Source: Acidobacteriaceae bacterium (GTDB lineage: Bacteria; Acidobacteriota; Terriglobia; Terriglobales; Acidobacteriaceae). Taken from it: a DNA stretch of 64,000 nucleotides. How positions within the stretch are numbered: the stretch's first letter is position 1; each line of letters opens with the position of its first letter. Made by a program: the position numbers and the translations under genes. Below, piece after piece: positions 33,591 to 43,116 of the stretch. Location: positions 88,595-152,594 of the forward strand of contig JASHOC010000050.1 in NCBI GenBank assembly GCA_030041305.1, given 5' to 3'. Under the pieces are notes generated by a model. That model was not told the origin of the DNA and did not search any database. It worked only from the letters and a program-made list of their open reading frames with translations.

Positions 33591-35159
33591 TTAAAAGAGC
33601 GGCGCGTGTTGAGCCTCGGGCGAATGGAAGAAGCTCATCCAAAACGCAAGACGTGTTTTGTCGGCGAGGGGCGCCGGTCCCATCCGAGCGCCCAGCTCCA
33701 TAGTTGCAGGATCGGCCGCCGTCACCGGCGCCCAATTCGCCAAACCCGCTCCATTGGGGTTTCCCTTCGCGGCAAAATTTTTAAGATAGGCCGCAGCCGC
33801 TTTGGCCAGCTCGTGGTCCGTTGGATCCCACGGTCGATCGAGCTTGTCGAGATTCAGGAAAAAGTAAGGGATCTCGCCGGTATGAAACGCGCCAAACTCA
33901 GGATGCTGCGGCCATGGAATGGCGCGCGTAAAAAAGTAGGTGAATACCGGCTGCCGATGGTTCTTTTCACGGCCGCTCGCCCACAGGAACATCGAAACGC
34001 GGTTGCGATCGCGGCCGCTCTGCAACAGAGCCTCTCTGGCTCCGGCGTCATCCTTCGCCGGGTAGAGCTTTTCGAAGGCGTCGGCCCGGTCGCCACAGAT
34101 CCTCTTCGCGAGCTGGTTGAATGATTCCAGCGTCACCTGGGCGGGTATGGCAAGCAGGCCGTCATTGGCCTGGTACCCGGTAATGACGGGAACATCGTTA
34201 TCGCGGGCTTGCTCGCTGAGCGCCGCGGGAGTCTGGGGCAAAACCCAGCCATCCACGTTGGGAGAAAATCCCCGGCCGGGCAGCAAGTCTTGCGCAGGAA
34301 GATCGCGAAGCTCTTTGAGGAATGCGACATGATGCGCCGCTGCAAACGCCAGGCCTTTCTCTTCCGCGGCCTTAAGGTCAGTCATGGGTTGCGGTGATAA
34401 CCCGATGCCGCTGTCGGCCATGGCGCGTTGAATAAGCCCCGCAGCAAGGGGCGATGCAAGGAGCGCATCGACGCTGAAGGCTCCCGCGGATTGCCCCCAA
34501 ATGGTGACGCGGTTCGGATCGCCGCCAAAGTTCCGTATATTGTTCTTCACCCAACGGAGCGCCGCAATCTGATCGAGCAGGCCGTAGTCGCCGGAGCTAT
34601 GATGAGCGGACTCGGCGGTGAGTTCGGGCAGCGCCAGAAAGCCGAAGACGCCGAGCCGGTAATTGATGGTGACGAGAACTGCACCGGTCGCCGCCAGGTG
34701 TTCTCCGTCGTAAACGGCAACGTCTCCCGCACCTTCGACGAATCCGCCGCCGTGAATAAAGACGATCACGGGGAGATTGGCCCGGGCCGACGCCTCGGGA
34801 GTCCAGATATTCAAGTAAAGGCAATCCTCGCTCACCCGATTGTGGGTCAAGAACTCATAGGTCCAGGGGAGAGTTTCGTCGTGGATGTGCTGCATGCAGC
34901 TTGCGCCGAAATTGCTGCCGCTGTGCACTCCGTTCCACGGTTTCACCGGGACAGGCGGCTTCCAGCGCAGATCGCCAACCGGGGGCTCAGCATACGGAAT
35001 GCCTTTGAACGACACGACCCGCGAAGTCTTACTCGCGGTTCCCGAAATTTCCCCCGAGCGCGTTTGAACCATGAGATTCTGTTCGATCGATGCGCTGACC
35101 GGAACGAGAATGGACGCCGCAAACGCCATCAGAACTTTCACGCCAGTCTTCTTGCTCAT
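33591..35159 (-). CDS. Type-B carboxylesterase, secreted
   Basis: Alpha/beta-hydrolase of about 522 residues that cleaves carboxylic esters. It has a signal peptide (VKVLMAFAASILVPVSA). The oxyanion-hole segment is FIHGGGFVEG, the nucleophile elbow is GQSAGAFS, and EDCLYLNIWTP is the second family signature. A histidine near FGAFHTGEIPYFF completes the triad. Three ATG codons are close together (35159, 35162, 35174); 35159 fits best with GGAGG four bases ahead. Length and layout are normal. It stands alone. Confidence 0.9.
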   Translation of the reverse strand: MSKKTGVKVLMAFAASILVPVSASIEQNLMVQTRSGEISGTASKTSRVVSFKGIPYAEPPVGDLRWKPPVPVKPWNGVHSGSNFGASCMQHIHDETLPWTYEFLTHNRVSEDCLYLNIWTPEASARANLPVIVFIHGGGFVEGAGDVAVYDGEHLAATGAVLVTINYRLGVFGFLALPELTAESAHHSSGDYGLLDQIAALRWVKNNIRNFGGDPNRVTIWGQSAGAFSVDALLASPLAAGLIQRAMADSGIGLSPQPMTDLKAAEEKGLAFAAAHHVAFLKELRDLPAQDLLPGRGFSPNVDGWVLPQTPAALSEQARDNDVPVITGYQANDGLLAIPAQVTLESFNQLAKRICGDRADAFEKLYPAKDDAGAREALLQSGRDRNRVSMFLWASGREKNHRQPVFTYFFTRAIPWPQHPEFGAFHTGEIPYFFLNLDKLDRPWDPTDHELAKAAAAYLKNFAAKGNPNGAGLANWAPVTAADPATMELGARMGPAPLADKTRLAFWMSFFHSPEAQHAPLF

Positions 35160-35587
35160 CATGCCTCCAGCCATTGTGAGCTCAAGTCATTTGATCCATA
35201 TACAGGTTGAAAAGCTCTCCTGCAATCGGCCAGGGGAGCTTCCAGGCGTCGATCGAGGCGATTCGTCGGTCAGTCCGTGGATGCGCCGCATCGCCGGAAT
35301 AGCGGAAACATGGGTGATTGTAACCACAGGAGCACTTGTCTCTCACATGGAACTCTTGCGATTCCAATCGAACGCAGCGATTCTTTTAGTGAATTGCCGC
35401 TCGAGTTCCCGGCTTCGGTGTACAGCAGAAGGAGAAGTGTTACAAGCGGCCATGAGGGTCATCGGCTCGGCCACCGCGGGACGAGCTACGCGGCTCGTCG
35501 CGGTCGATTAAGAGGGGGCCGGCAAGGGGGCTGCCGGTGCAGGCAGGTCAGCAAGAAAAACCGAATCCTGAAACGTGCTCGCTGTTC
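35160..35587. other. Gene-poor region upstream of the carboxylesterase
   Basis: About 428 bases holding the carboxylesterase promoter and the end of the DsbD-alpha gene. Open frames are present on both strands but I recognise no product. It is somewhat less G+C-rich near 35180-35400. Confidence 0.4.
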
Positions 35588-36100
35588 TTAGTTGCCGATC
35601 ACGTCAATCGGGACGGTGATCGTTTTCGGCGGCAGGCACTGCACCTGGTCGCAGGCCTGGTAGCGAAGTTTGCCCTGGACCAGGTGATTGCCCCGCGCAG
35701 CCACCAAGCGCGCATCGATCGCGAAGTCGCCCGTATACACATTGAGCTGCATCTTCGGATCGGCGGGCAGGGTCATCTCTTTTCCCACTGGATAGCTGGC
35801 GTGCTCCAGCCGGGCGCTTTCGCCCGCAGGAATGGAAAACGTGGTGGCGATCAGGTAATCGGCGTTGGGCGTATGAGAATTGATGTGCAGCCCGGACGCA
35901 ATGCGAAAATGCAGCGCCACCGGGGTCGGCTTTCCCGCGGGCAGGCTTACCTGCTCCGGAAACAGATAGCTGACCGCCTCCGGCTTGATGGCAGACCGGG
36001 TTGGCCCACTCGCCGATACAAATTGCGCCTGCGCACCGGGCGCCGCAAAACCCAGCACCGCTAAGGCCAACCCCGCACCTGTCGTTCTCAACGCGAACAT
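35588..36100 (-). CDS. Orphan DsbD-alpha-like periplasmic domain
   Basis: Protein of 170 residues with a signal peptide (GLALAVLGFAAPGAQA) and one DsbD N-terminal-type immunoglobulin-like domain. The redox cysteine segment YQACDQVQCLPP matches the C-x5-C of DsbD-alpha. In full DsbD this domain passes electrons to periplasmic partners after receiving them from a membrane domain, which is missing here. ATG 36100 has GAGGCGG ahead. A TlpA-like thioredoxin is encoded just upstream in the same direction (36212-36877), a likely partner. A membrane electron donor elsewhere (CcdA-type) would be needed; this is inference. Confidence 0.8.
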   Translation of the reverse strand: MFALRTTGAGLALAVLGFAAPGAQAQFVSASGPTRSAIKPEAVSYLFPEQVSLPAGKPTPVALHFRIASGLHINSHTPNADYLIATTFSIPAGESARLEHASYPVGKEMTLPADPKMQLNVYTGDFAIDARLVAARGNHLVQGKLRYQACDQVQCLPPKTITVPIDVIGN

Positions 36101-36169
36101 TTTCCGCCTCGTTAGAGCCGCCACTCCGCGGGTGCGATTCGGCGCCTGAGTGATCGTTATCAACTATCG

Positions 36170-36209
36170 GCTAAAAGCCAAGAGCTAGAAGCTAGAAGCT
36201 AAAAGCTGT
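36170..36209. repeat. AGAAGCT-type heptamer repeat
   Basis: Five to six imperfect 7-base units (AGAAGCT/AAAAGCT) between the DsbD-alpha and TlpA genes, of the same family as the long array at 40556-40700. Confidence 0.65.
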
Positions 36210-36211
36210 CT

Positions 36212-36877
36212 TTAATCCGCCAGCGCCTTCTTAATCTTGGATTCGATGTCGCTCTCCGAAGTCAATCCCACTTGCGCCGCCACCACGGTTCCCTTGCGGT
36301 CGACAAAAAACGAAGTTGGCAGATCGTCGAGCCCGCCATAAGGCCGGCTGATGCTGTCGCCGTCCATCAGCATGGGATAGGGCACCTTTTCCTGCTGGGC
36401 GAATTTGGCCACCGTAGACTTTTCCTTATCCCACGCTGCCTTGTCGCCGGGCTTTACGTCGTCGCCCTCGGTCGAAACGCCCAGCACCTCAAAGCCCTGC
36501 TGCGCATATTTGTCGCGCAGTTCGACCAGCCACGGGGTTTCAATCTTGCACGGTCCGCACCAGGTAGCCCAGAAGTTGATAAGCACGGCTTTGCCCCGGT
36601 AGCTGGCGAGCGAAACTTTCGTGCCGCTCAGATTCTCCAATGTAAATGCCGGCGCCGGTTTGCCTTCGAGCGGGGTAACCGCTCGGTTGATGAGCTGCTC
36701 TGCATCGCTCGCGGTTGCGGGAGCCGTTTCAGCCTGCGTGGCGGCCAGCGTTGCGCGGCGTTCGGCCGCCTGCTGGCGGTACTCCCAGTTGGCCCAGCCC
36801 GCCCAGGCGAAGATGGCCAGCAGAACCAGCACCGTGGAGAGGACAAGCGTGTTGCGGCAAACGGGGAACGGACTCAT
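36212..36877 (-). CDS. TlpA-like membrane-anchored thioredoxin
   Basis: Extracytoplasmic thiol-disulfide reductase of 221 residues. One N-terminal membrane anchor (TLVLSTVLVLLAIFAWAGWA) is followed by an Ala/Thr-rich linker. A TlpA/ResA-type thioredoxin fold then carries the active site WCGPC in NFWATWCGPCKIETPWL, and a later cis-Pro in LDDLPTSFFVDRKG. The role is probably reduction of cytochrome c apoprotein or of periplasmic proteins. The start is ATG 36877, with TACAAT six bases upstream. It is divergent from kdsD and lies upstream of the DsbD-alpha gene. Confidence 0.9.
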   Translation of the reverse strand: MSPFPVCRNTLVLSTVLVLLAIFAWAGWANWEYRQQAAERRATLAATQAETAPATASDAEQLINRAVTPLEGKPAPAFTLENLSGTKVSLASYRGKAVLINFWATWCGPCKIETPWLVELRDKYAQQGFEVLGVSTEGDDVKPGDKAAWDKEKSTVAKFAQQEKVPYPMLMDGDSISRPYGGLDDLPTSFFVDRKGTVVAAQVGLTSESDIESKIKKALAD

Positions 36878-36883
36878 GGCTTT

Positions 36884-36889
36884 ATTGTA
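36884..36889 (-). promoter_or_regulatory. -10-like hexamer for the TlpA gene (leaderless candidate)
   Basis: TACAAT on the minus strand lies six bases before the ATG, without a ribosome-binding site. Confidence 0.45.
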
Positions 36890-36919
36890 CGAGCGGGTGA
36901 CTGTTACCATCAAAGGCCG

Positions 36920-37957
36920 ATGAATCCTCCGCAATCCCATCAGGGCCGAGCCGGATCCGACGCGCCGGCGGCCGCCGCGCCCAACAAACTTTCCCCCGCC
37001 GATTTGGTGCGCACCGAGGCGGCGGCGCTGGCAGCGCTCGCCGGTCGCCTCGAAGGATCCATGGCGGCGGACTTCGACCGCGCCGTCGATTTGATCCTCC
37101 GTTGCGGCGGCTCGAACGGCCGCGTGGTCGTCACTGGCATGGGCAAGAGCGGCATCATCGCCCAAAAAATCGCCGCCACCCTCAGTTCCACCGGCTCGCC
37201 GGCTTTGTTTCTGCATCCGGCCGAGGCGGTCCATGGCGACCTCGGCGTCCTTATGCCCGGCGACGTAGTGATTGCGCTTTCGGCGAGCGGCGAAACGGAG
37301 GAGATTCTGCGCCTGCTCGCCACCCTTAAGCGTAAAGGCGACGCGCTCATCAGCTTCTGTTGCAACTTGCGCTCCACGCTCGCCCAGGCCAGCGACGTGG
37401 CTCTCGATTGCTCAGTCGAACGCGAAGCGTGTGGGCTCAACCTTGCCCCCACCGCCTCCACAACCGCTATGCTCGCGCTCGGCGATGCGCTGGCCGTCGC
37501 CGTGAGCCTGCGCAAGGGCTTCCGCGCTGAGGACTTCGCCGAGCTGCACCCGGGCGGCAAGCTGGGCAAGCAGTTGGCCAAGGTCGGCGACCTGATGCAT
37601 ACCGGAAACGACGTGCCGGTGGTGGCGCCCGCAACGCCCATGAGCGACGTAATCTTCGAGATGTCATCCAAAAAGCTGGGAATGACAACCGTGCAGGACG
37701 CTGGCCGGCTCTGCGGCGTGATTTCGGACGGCGACTTGCGGCGGCTCTTGGAGCGCGAAGGCGGCGCAGCATTGAGCAAGACAGCCGGCGAAGCCATGAA
37801 CGCGCATCCGAAAACGATTCGCGCGGAACAATTGGCGGCCAAGGCGCTCGCGATCCTGGAAGAGCGGAAGATCACCTCGCTGATCGTGGTCGATTCAGAG
37901 CAGAGCGTCGAAGGCGTAGTCCACCTGCACGACCTGTGGGGCGTGGAGCTGATTTAA
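36920..37957 (+). CDS. kdsD: Arabinose-5-phosphate isomerase (KdsD/KpsF)
   Basis: Converts ribulose 5-phosphate to arabinose 5-phosphate, the first step to Kdo for lipopolysaccharide. The 345-residue protein has a SIS domain (VVVTGMGKSGIIAQKIA, FLHPAEAVHGDLG, IALSASGETEEI) with the family's FAELHPGGKLGKQL segment. Two CBS domains follow (about residues 210-265 and 285-340, e.g. LCGVISDGDLRRLL). The start is ATG 36920; the long frame upstream is a shadow of the TlpA gene. Its stop region overlaps the convergent nuclease-like gene by four bases. The presence of this enzyme suggests a Gram-negative outer membrane. Confidence 0.93.
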   Translation: MNPPQSHQGRAGSDAPAAAAPNKLSPADLVRTEAAALAALAGRLEGSMAADFDRAVDLILRCGGSNGRVVVTGMGKSGIIAQKIAATLSSTGSPALFLHPAEAVHGDLGVLMPGDVVIALSASGETEEILRLLATLKRKGDALISFCCNLRSTLAQASDVALDCSVEREACGLNLAPTASTTAMLALGDALAVAVSLRKGFRAEDFAELHPGGKLGKQLAKVGDLMHTGNDVPVVAPATPMSDVIFEMSSKKLGMTTVQDAGRLCGVISDGDLRRLLEREGGAALSKTAGEAMNAHPKTIRAEQLAAKALAILEERKITSLIVVDSEQSVEGVVHLHDLWGVELI

Positions 37958-38406
37958 GATGCCGCGGTTCGTTGCGATTTCAACCTTCTCCAGTCCAGCA
38001 GTTCCACTGAGCCATCTTTGGATGCGAGGAATACGAACAGGTTCAATTTGTATGCAACACTATAGGGCAATCTTCTGACGACAAGGTCACGAAACCCCGT
38101 CGGAAAACCGACTTCGTATCTATTTCCCCACTTGTATCCAAGCTTGCACTCGGATTTCATGCGCGTGACTATCTGTCCAAGTGCGAGCGTGAAGCATACC
38201 TCGCGGTGCGCGCGAGGGCACTTTGCACTTCTCGTCGCATCGCCCTTACATTCAATCAGCCAATATCGTGCGTATCTGTTGTGCCTCACCTTTATGTCCA
38301 CGCCATGTTCTTCGAGCCCCTTGGCCCGAAGATTCCTGCTCCAGCCCCTCCGGAACAGGTATTCGATGATGCTGCTTTGAACGAAATTCTCCGTCAAAAG
38401 CTTCAT
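37954..38406 (-). CDS. PD-(D/E)XK nuclease-like protein
   Basis: Protein of 150 residues. The segment HGVDIKVRHNRYARYWLIECKGD gives the D...E-x-K arrangement of PD-(D/E)XK enzymes, with a helical start (NFVQSSIIEYLFRRGW) as in many restriction-endonuclease-like folds. I recognise no closer family. The start is ATG 38406 with AGGGGGG nearby; the frame upstream is not protein-like. It is convergent with kdsD, overlapping by four bases, with no methylase or other restriction partner beside it. It could be a solitary nuclease, a Vsr-like repair enzyme or a remnant; the fold call is moderate. Confidence 0.65.
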   Translation of the reverse strand: MKLLTENFVQSSIIEYLFRRGWSRNLRAKGLEEHGVDIKVRHNRYARYWLIECKGDATRSAKCPRAHREVCFTLALGQIVTRMKSECKLGYKWGNRYEVGFPTGFRDLVVRRLPYSVAYKLNLFVFLASKDGSVELLDWRRLKSQRTAAS

Positions 38407-38638
38407 GGCCCCCCTCGTTTGTGCTGGATTGACGCTAGGAATAATACCAGGAACTTCAGACACAGAGGGATTGTTAGCCGACCTGCCGCTGGCGGTGGGA
38501 GTTTGCTTCCTTCCGAAGCAACGGCAACTGAAGCGCCACATCCAAGGCAACCGACCCGCCGAACATTTAGAATGAACATTGCCGTCATTTTCTCTTGCGT
38601 CCGCATCGATCGGGCGGGAAAGTTTGCTTACTCTTCCT

Positions 38639-40441
38639 ATGCACCGTTGGTCGAAGCTTTTTGTCCCCACGCTGCGCGAGGCCCCGGCCGACGCCGAAGT
38701 GGCCAGCCACAAGTTCCTGCTCCGCGCCGGGTATATTCGCCAGCTCGGCGCCGGCATTTACAACTATCTCTTCATGGGCCAGCGCTCGCTCAACAAGATC
38801 ATCGCCATCGTGCGCGAAGAAATGGACACCATCGCGCAGGAGTTTTATCTACCCGGCATTCTGCCCAAGGAGCCGTGGGTCGAGAGCGGCCGTTGGACCG
38901 CCATCGGCGAAAACATGTTCCGCCTCAAAGACCGCAAAGGCGCCGACCTCTGCCTGGGTTTTACGCACGAAGAGATCATGACGTTGATCGCACGCAACGA
39001 GCTGCGCAGCTACAAGCAATTGCCGCAGATCTGGTACCAGATCCAAACCAAGTTCCGTGACGAGCCGCGGCCCAAGTCGGGCCTGCTGCGCGTGCGCCAG
39101 TTCATCATGAAAGACAGCTACTCCTTCGATCTCGATGCCGCCGGCCTCGACAAAAGTTTCGATCTCCACGACGCCGTCTACCGCAGAATCTTCACCCGCT
39201 GCGGGTTGAACTTCGTTTCTGTCGAGGCCGATTCGGGCGCGATGGGCGGCTCGCAGTCGCAGGAGTTCATGGTCTATACCGACGCCGGCGAGGACCTCAT
39301 CGCCAGTTGCCCGCAGTGCGGTTACGCGGCCAATCTGGAAAAAGCCACGTCGCGCCTCGATCCGGTCAAGGAGATGGAGCCGACCGGCGACGGCATGCCG
39401 GAGCTGGTTTCGACGCCCGGCTGCGCGGCCATCGCCGATGTGGCCGCGTTCTTCAACATATCGCCGGCGTCGGATATCAAGTGCGTGGCGTATATGGCTC
39501 TTAAGCGCGGCGGGCCTGGAAAGCCGCATGCTTGGCGCGGTGTTGCCGCCTTCCTGCGCGGCGACCACCAGGTAAATGAAACCAAGCTGCTAGGAACCAT
39601 CGGCGCCGCCGAACTCCGCACCATGCAGGCCGAAGAACTGTCGCAATACTTTAACGGCCCGGCCGGCTACCTCGGCCCTGTGGGATTAAGCCCGGACAGG
39701 CAGACGCTCGGCGAGGGACTCACCGTAGTCGTCGATCGGTCGCTCGAAGGTCGCAAAAACATGGTTTGCGGCGCCAACCAGCTCGACTATCACCTGCGCA
39801 ACGTGACCCCCGGCCGCGATTTCGGATGGACGCTCAGCGCCGACATCCGCAGCGTGAACGAAGGCGAATTCTGCCCCGCCTGCAAAAACGGCGAGCCGTG
39901 CGCGGGCAAGCTCGTCGTCGGCAAGGCCGTCGAAGTCGGCCACATTTTCAAGCTGGGCTACAGGTACTCGGAATCCATGGGCGCGCGTGTGCTCGACCCT
40001 AACGGCAAGGAAGTGACGCCCATTATGGGCAGCTACGGCATCGGCATCGAGCGCATTCTCACCGCGGCCATCGAGCAGGGGAACGACGTCAACGGCTTCT
40101 GGCTGCCGGTTTCCATTGCGCCCTTCACGGGGGTGGTTACCGTGACCAATATTGCCGATCCATCCTTGCGCACAACCGGCGAAACCCTGGCCGCCGAACT
40201 CGACGCGGCGGCCCTCGACGTGTTGCTCGATGACCGGGACGAACGCGCCGGCGTCAAATTCAAAGACGCCGATCTGGTCGGAATCCCGTACCGCATCAAC
40301 GTGGGCAAAAAGGCCGCCGGCGGCCAGGTGGAGCTGGTGACGCGCGCCACCGGCACCAGCGAGGACGTGGCTCTAGCGGACCTGCTCGCGATCATGAAAG
40401 AAAGGGTGGAAGAACAGAGTCTGCTGGAAGCAAGCGTGTAG
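38639..40441 (+). CDS. proS: Prolyl-tRNA synthetase
   Basis: Charges tRNA-Pro. The 600-residue protein is the bacterial-type ProRS with an inserted editing domain (about residues 225-400). Class II motifs are visible: motif 1 region [15 protein letters not shown], motif 2 around [12 protein letters not shown] and [19 protein letters not shown], and motif 3 near [13 protein letters not shown]. The C-terminal anticodon-binding domain includes [23 protein letters not shown]. The start is ATG 38639; the frame's upstream 20 codons lack similarity. Length is normal. Confidence 0.96.
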   Translation: MHRWSKLFVPTLREAPADAEVASHKFLLRAGYIRQLGAGIYNYLFMGQRSLNKIIAIVREEMDTIAQEFYLPGILPKEPWVESGRWTAIGENMFRLKDRKGADLCLGFTHEEIMTLIARNELRSYKQLPQIWYQIQTKFRDEPRPKSGLLRVRQFIMKDSYSFDLDAAGLDKSFDLHDAVYRRIFTRCGLNFVSVEADSGAMGGSQSQEFMVYTDAGEDLIASCPQCGYAANLEKATSRLDPVKEMEPTGDGMPELVSTPGCAAIADVAAFFNISPASDIKCVAYMALKRGGPGKPHAWRGVAAFLRGDHQVNETKLLGTIGAAELRTMQAEELSQYFNGPAGYLGPVGLSPDRQTLGEGLTVVVDRSLEGRKNMVCGANQLDYHLRNVTPGRDFGWTLSADIRSVNEGEFCPACKNGEPCAGKLVVGKAVEVGHIFKLGYRYSESMGARVLDPNGKEVTPIMGSYGIGIERILTAAIEQGNDVNGFWLPVSIAPFTGVVTVTNIADPSLRTTGETLAAELDAAALDVLLDDRDERAGVKFKDADLVGIPYRINVGKKAAGGQVELVTRATGTSEDVALADLLAIMKERVEEQSLLEASV

Positions 40442-40555
40442 CCTTTAGCTTTTGGCGATCAGCTTTCCAGCATCGGCTTTTTGATACAGGCCGCGACGAC
40501 TGGGCGAAACGGCGAAGGCTTTCGCCAAGCCGCAGCCAAAGACCAAGTAGGAACG

Positions 40556-40700
40556 ACTGAAGGCTGAGAGCTGAGAACTGAGAACTGAAAACTGAAAACT
40601 GAAAACCGAGAACCGAGAACTGAGAACTGAGAACTGAGAACTGAAACCTGAGAGCTGAGAGCTGAGAGCTGAAAGCTGAGAGCTGAAAGCTGAAAGCTAA
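40556..40700. repeat. Heptamer repeat array ahead of the class A PBP gene
   Basis: About twenty imperfect copies of a 7-base unit (CTGARAA / CTGARAG) run without a break up to two bases before the PBP start codon. The array includes the region where its ribosome-binding site should be. On the minus strand it yields an open frame of FQFSV-type repeats, which I regard as an artefact. Confidence 0.85.
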
Positions 40701-40701
40701 C

Positions 40702-43092
40702 ATGGTGGTCAAGATCAAAATCGCGCGGCCCACCGCTAGCCATCCCGTGGCCATGGTGGCCCTGCTCCTTGCGGGTGTGGCCATCGCGCTCTGCGCCCTT
40801 GTCGGCTTCTGCGTCTTCGGCTATTACTACTTTGCATACCGGAGCATTGTCGATGAGCGGCTCAGCCAACCGATTTTCGCCGAGACCGCCAAGATCTACG
40901 CTGCGCCGCGCGAAGTGCGTCCCGAGCAAACTCTTTCCATCCGGCTCATCGCCAACGAGCTGCGCCAAGCGGGCTACACCGGTGACGGAGCCGCGCATCC
41001 ATCCCCGCTGGGCACATTCAGCGAGGGCGTGCAGCAGATCGCTGTGCATCCCGGCGCGCAGTCCTATCACGCTCCCGACAGCGCCACCATTCACGTCAGT
41101 GATGGCGTAGTCGATTCCATCACGGATGCGCGCGGCCAGGAGCTGGCCAGTTACGAGCTCGAACCTTTGCTCATCACCGGACTGAGCGCCGGCGCGCAAC
41201 GCATCAAGCGCCGGCTTCTCACTTATGACGAAATCCCGCCGAACTTGGTAAACGCCGTGGTGGCCATCGAAGATCGGCGTTTTTTCGAGCATAACGGCGT
41301 GGATTACTACCGCATTCTCGGCGCCATTCGCAACGATCTCACCCCCGGCCATCGCCCGGTCGAAGGTGGTTCCACGATCACCATGCAACTGGCGCGCGGT
41401 TTCTTTCTTTCGCCCAAGCGCCGGCTCAAGCGAAAGATGATCGAGATTGCCATCACCTTTCAGCTTGAGCATCGCTTCACCAAAAAGCAGATCTTCCAGA
41501 TGTACGCCAACGAGATCAATCTCGGACAGCGGGGCAGTTTCTCCATCGACGGTTTTGGCGAAGCAGCCCAGGCGTACTTCGGTAAGGACGTCCGCCAGCT
41601 CAGCCTGTCGGAGTGCGCGCTGCTCGCGGGCATGATTCAGAGTCCCAACCGGCTCAATCCCTTCCGCCATCCCGAACGCGCCATTGAGCGGCGCAATTTA
41701 GTGCTCGACTCCATGGTCGAAACCGGCGTCATCACCAAGGATCAAGCCGAATCCGCCAAAAGGGAGCTGCCGCACCTGGCAGCCGCCGGCGTAGAGGCCA
41801 GTGAGGCGCCCTATTTTGTCGACCTGGTCCACGATCAGTTGATGCAGAGACTCGGCGACCGCGACTTCAACCGCGAGGGCCTGCGCATCTACACCTCGCT
41901 CGATCCCGATTTGCAGCGCCTGGCCACGGAAGCCGTGGAGTCGACCATCCAAACTGTCGACGCCCAGGTCGACCGGCTGCATGCCCGTGACCGCAGGCTG
42001 GGAAAGCCCTACATTTATCCCCAGGTGGCCCTGGTCGCGCTCAACCCGCACACCGGACAGGTGCTGGCGCTCGAGGGTGGGCGCAATTACGGCGCGTCCC
42101 AACTGGATCACGCGGTGGCCATGCGGCCCACCGGCTCAATCTTCAAACCTTTTGTCTACGCGTCGGCTTTTCAAACCGCAATCGAAGGCGCCATGCTGCC
42201 TGGCCAGACAAAGCTGTTTTCGCCATTGACCCTGTTGAGCGATGCGCAAACCACCTATGACGTGGACAACCAGGAGTACACGCCGCGCAATTATAAAAGC
42301 GAGTATTACGGTGAAATCACGGCGCGGTTTGCTTTGATGCGATCGGACAACAACGCCACCATCGCCTTGGCGGGCATGGTGGGCTTCGACCGCGTGGCCG
42401 CCCTGGCTCGCGACTCCGGCATCATTACCGCGCAGGGCACGCCGGCAATGGCCATTGGCGCGTACGACGCCTCGCCCCTGCAGATGGCCGGCGCCTATAC
42501 GGTGTTCGCCAACGACGGCGTGCACCTCGATCCCTGGCTGTTGGCCAGCGTGCGTACGCCCACCGGCGACATCATCGACGAATATTCGCCCACCTCGCGC
42601 CAGGTGCTGGACCCGCGCGTGGCCTACCTGACCACCAGCATGATGGAAGCCGTGCTCCAAGGCCAGGGAACCGGGGCCGGGGTGCGCAACCTGGGCTTCA
42701 TTGCTCCGGCGGCGGGCAAAACCGGCACCAGCCACGACGCGTGGTTCGCCGGCTTCACCAGCAACCTGCTCTGCGTGGTCTGGGTGGGGAACGATGACTA
42801 TACCGACATCAAGCTCGAGGGCGCGCAGGTGGCCGCGCCTATTTGGGCCGCCTTTATGAAGCAGGCCATCCTATTACCACAATATTCCGACGTCAAAGAC
42901 TTCGCTCCGCCCGACGGCGTGCAACTGGTCAGCCTCGACAAGATCACCAATCTGCTCGCCGACTCTGCTTGTCCCGACGATTACGAGGCCGCGTTCCTCG
43001 CCGGGACCGCGCCCACAGACACCTGCGACCATCCCGCCGATCATCGCAACGCCCTTCAAACGCTCTCCGGGCCGGGCAAGAGCGGGGACTGA
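40702..43092 (+). CDS. mrcB: Class A penicillin-binding protein (PBP1B type)
   Basis: Bifunctional peptidoglycan synthase of 796 residues. One N-terminal membrane anchor (VAMVALLLAGVAIALCALVGF) is followed by a UB2H-like region (IYAAPREVRPEQTLS). The GT51 glycosyltransferase has EDRRFFEHNGVDYYRI and GGSTITMQLARG. The transpeptidase has SIFK (in PTGSIFKPFVYAS), SDN (RSDNNATIA) and KTGT (AAGKTGTSHDAWF). The ATG at 40702 follows the heptamer array directly, so no Shine-Dalgarno of normal form is present; an AAAGCT unit precedes it. The family is firm. The symbol is by analogy. Confidence 0.94.
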   Translation: MVVKIKIARPTASHPVAMVALLLAGVAIALCALVGFCVFGYYYFAYRSIVDERLSQPIFAETAKIYAAPREVRPEQTLSIRLIANELRQAGYTGDGAAHPSPLGTFSEGVQQIAVHPGAQSYHAPDSATIHVSDGVVDSITDARGQELASYELEPLLITGLSAGAQRIKRRLLTYDEIPPNLVNAVVAIEDRRFFEHNGVDYYRILGAIRNDLTPGHRPVEGGSTITMQLARGFFLSPKRRLKRKMIEIAITFQLEHRFTKKQIFQMYANEINLGQRGSFSIDGFGEAAQAYFGKDVRQLSLSECALLAGMIQSPNRLNPFRHPERAIERRNLVLDSMVETGVITKDQAESAKRELPHLAAAGVEASEAPYFVDLVHDQLMQRLGDRDFNREGLRIYTSLDPDLQRLATEAVESTIQTVDAQVDRLHARDRRLGKPYIYPQVALVALNPHTGQVLALEGGRNYGASQLDHAVAMRPTGSIFKPFVYASAFQTAIEGAMLPGQTKLFSPLTLLSDAQTTYDVDNQEYTPRNYKSEYYGEITARFALMRSDNNATIALAGMVGFDRVAALARDSGIITAQGTPAMAIGAYDASPLQMAGAYTVFANDGVHLDPWLLASVRTPTGDIIDEYSPTSRQVLDPRVAYLTTSMMEAVLQGQGTGAGVRNLGFIAPAAGKTGTSHDAWFAGFTSNLLCVVWVGNDDYTDIKLEGAQVAAPIWAAFMKQAILLPQYSDVKDFAPPDGVQLVSLDKITNLLADSACPDDYEAAFLAGTAPTDTCDHPADHRNALQTLSGPGKSGD

Positions 43093-43116
43093 ACCTCGTC
43101 TGTTTCGCGCCGCGCT

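Noticed and set aside
32517..34124. A 535-codon plus-strand frame opposite pepA and the carboxylesterase
   Set aside because: Shadow of two well-supported genes; His/Arg/Gly-rich translation without motifs.
40556..40700. CRISPR-like array
   Set aside because: Units are 7 bases with no spacers and no cas genes; a tandem repeat, not CRISPR.
40392..40784. A minus-strand frame rich in FQFSVLSSQFSV repeats
   Set aside because: Pure translation of the heptamer array; such frames are artefacts.
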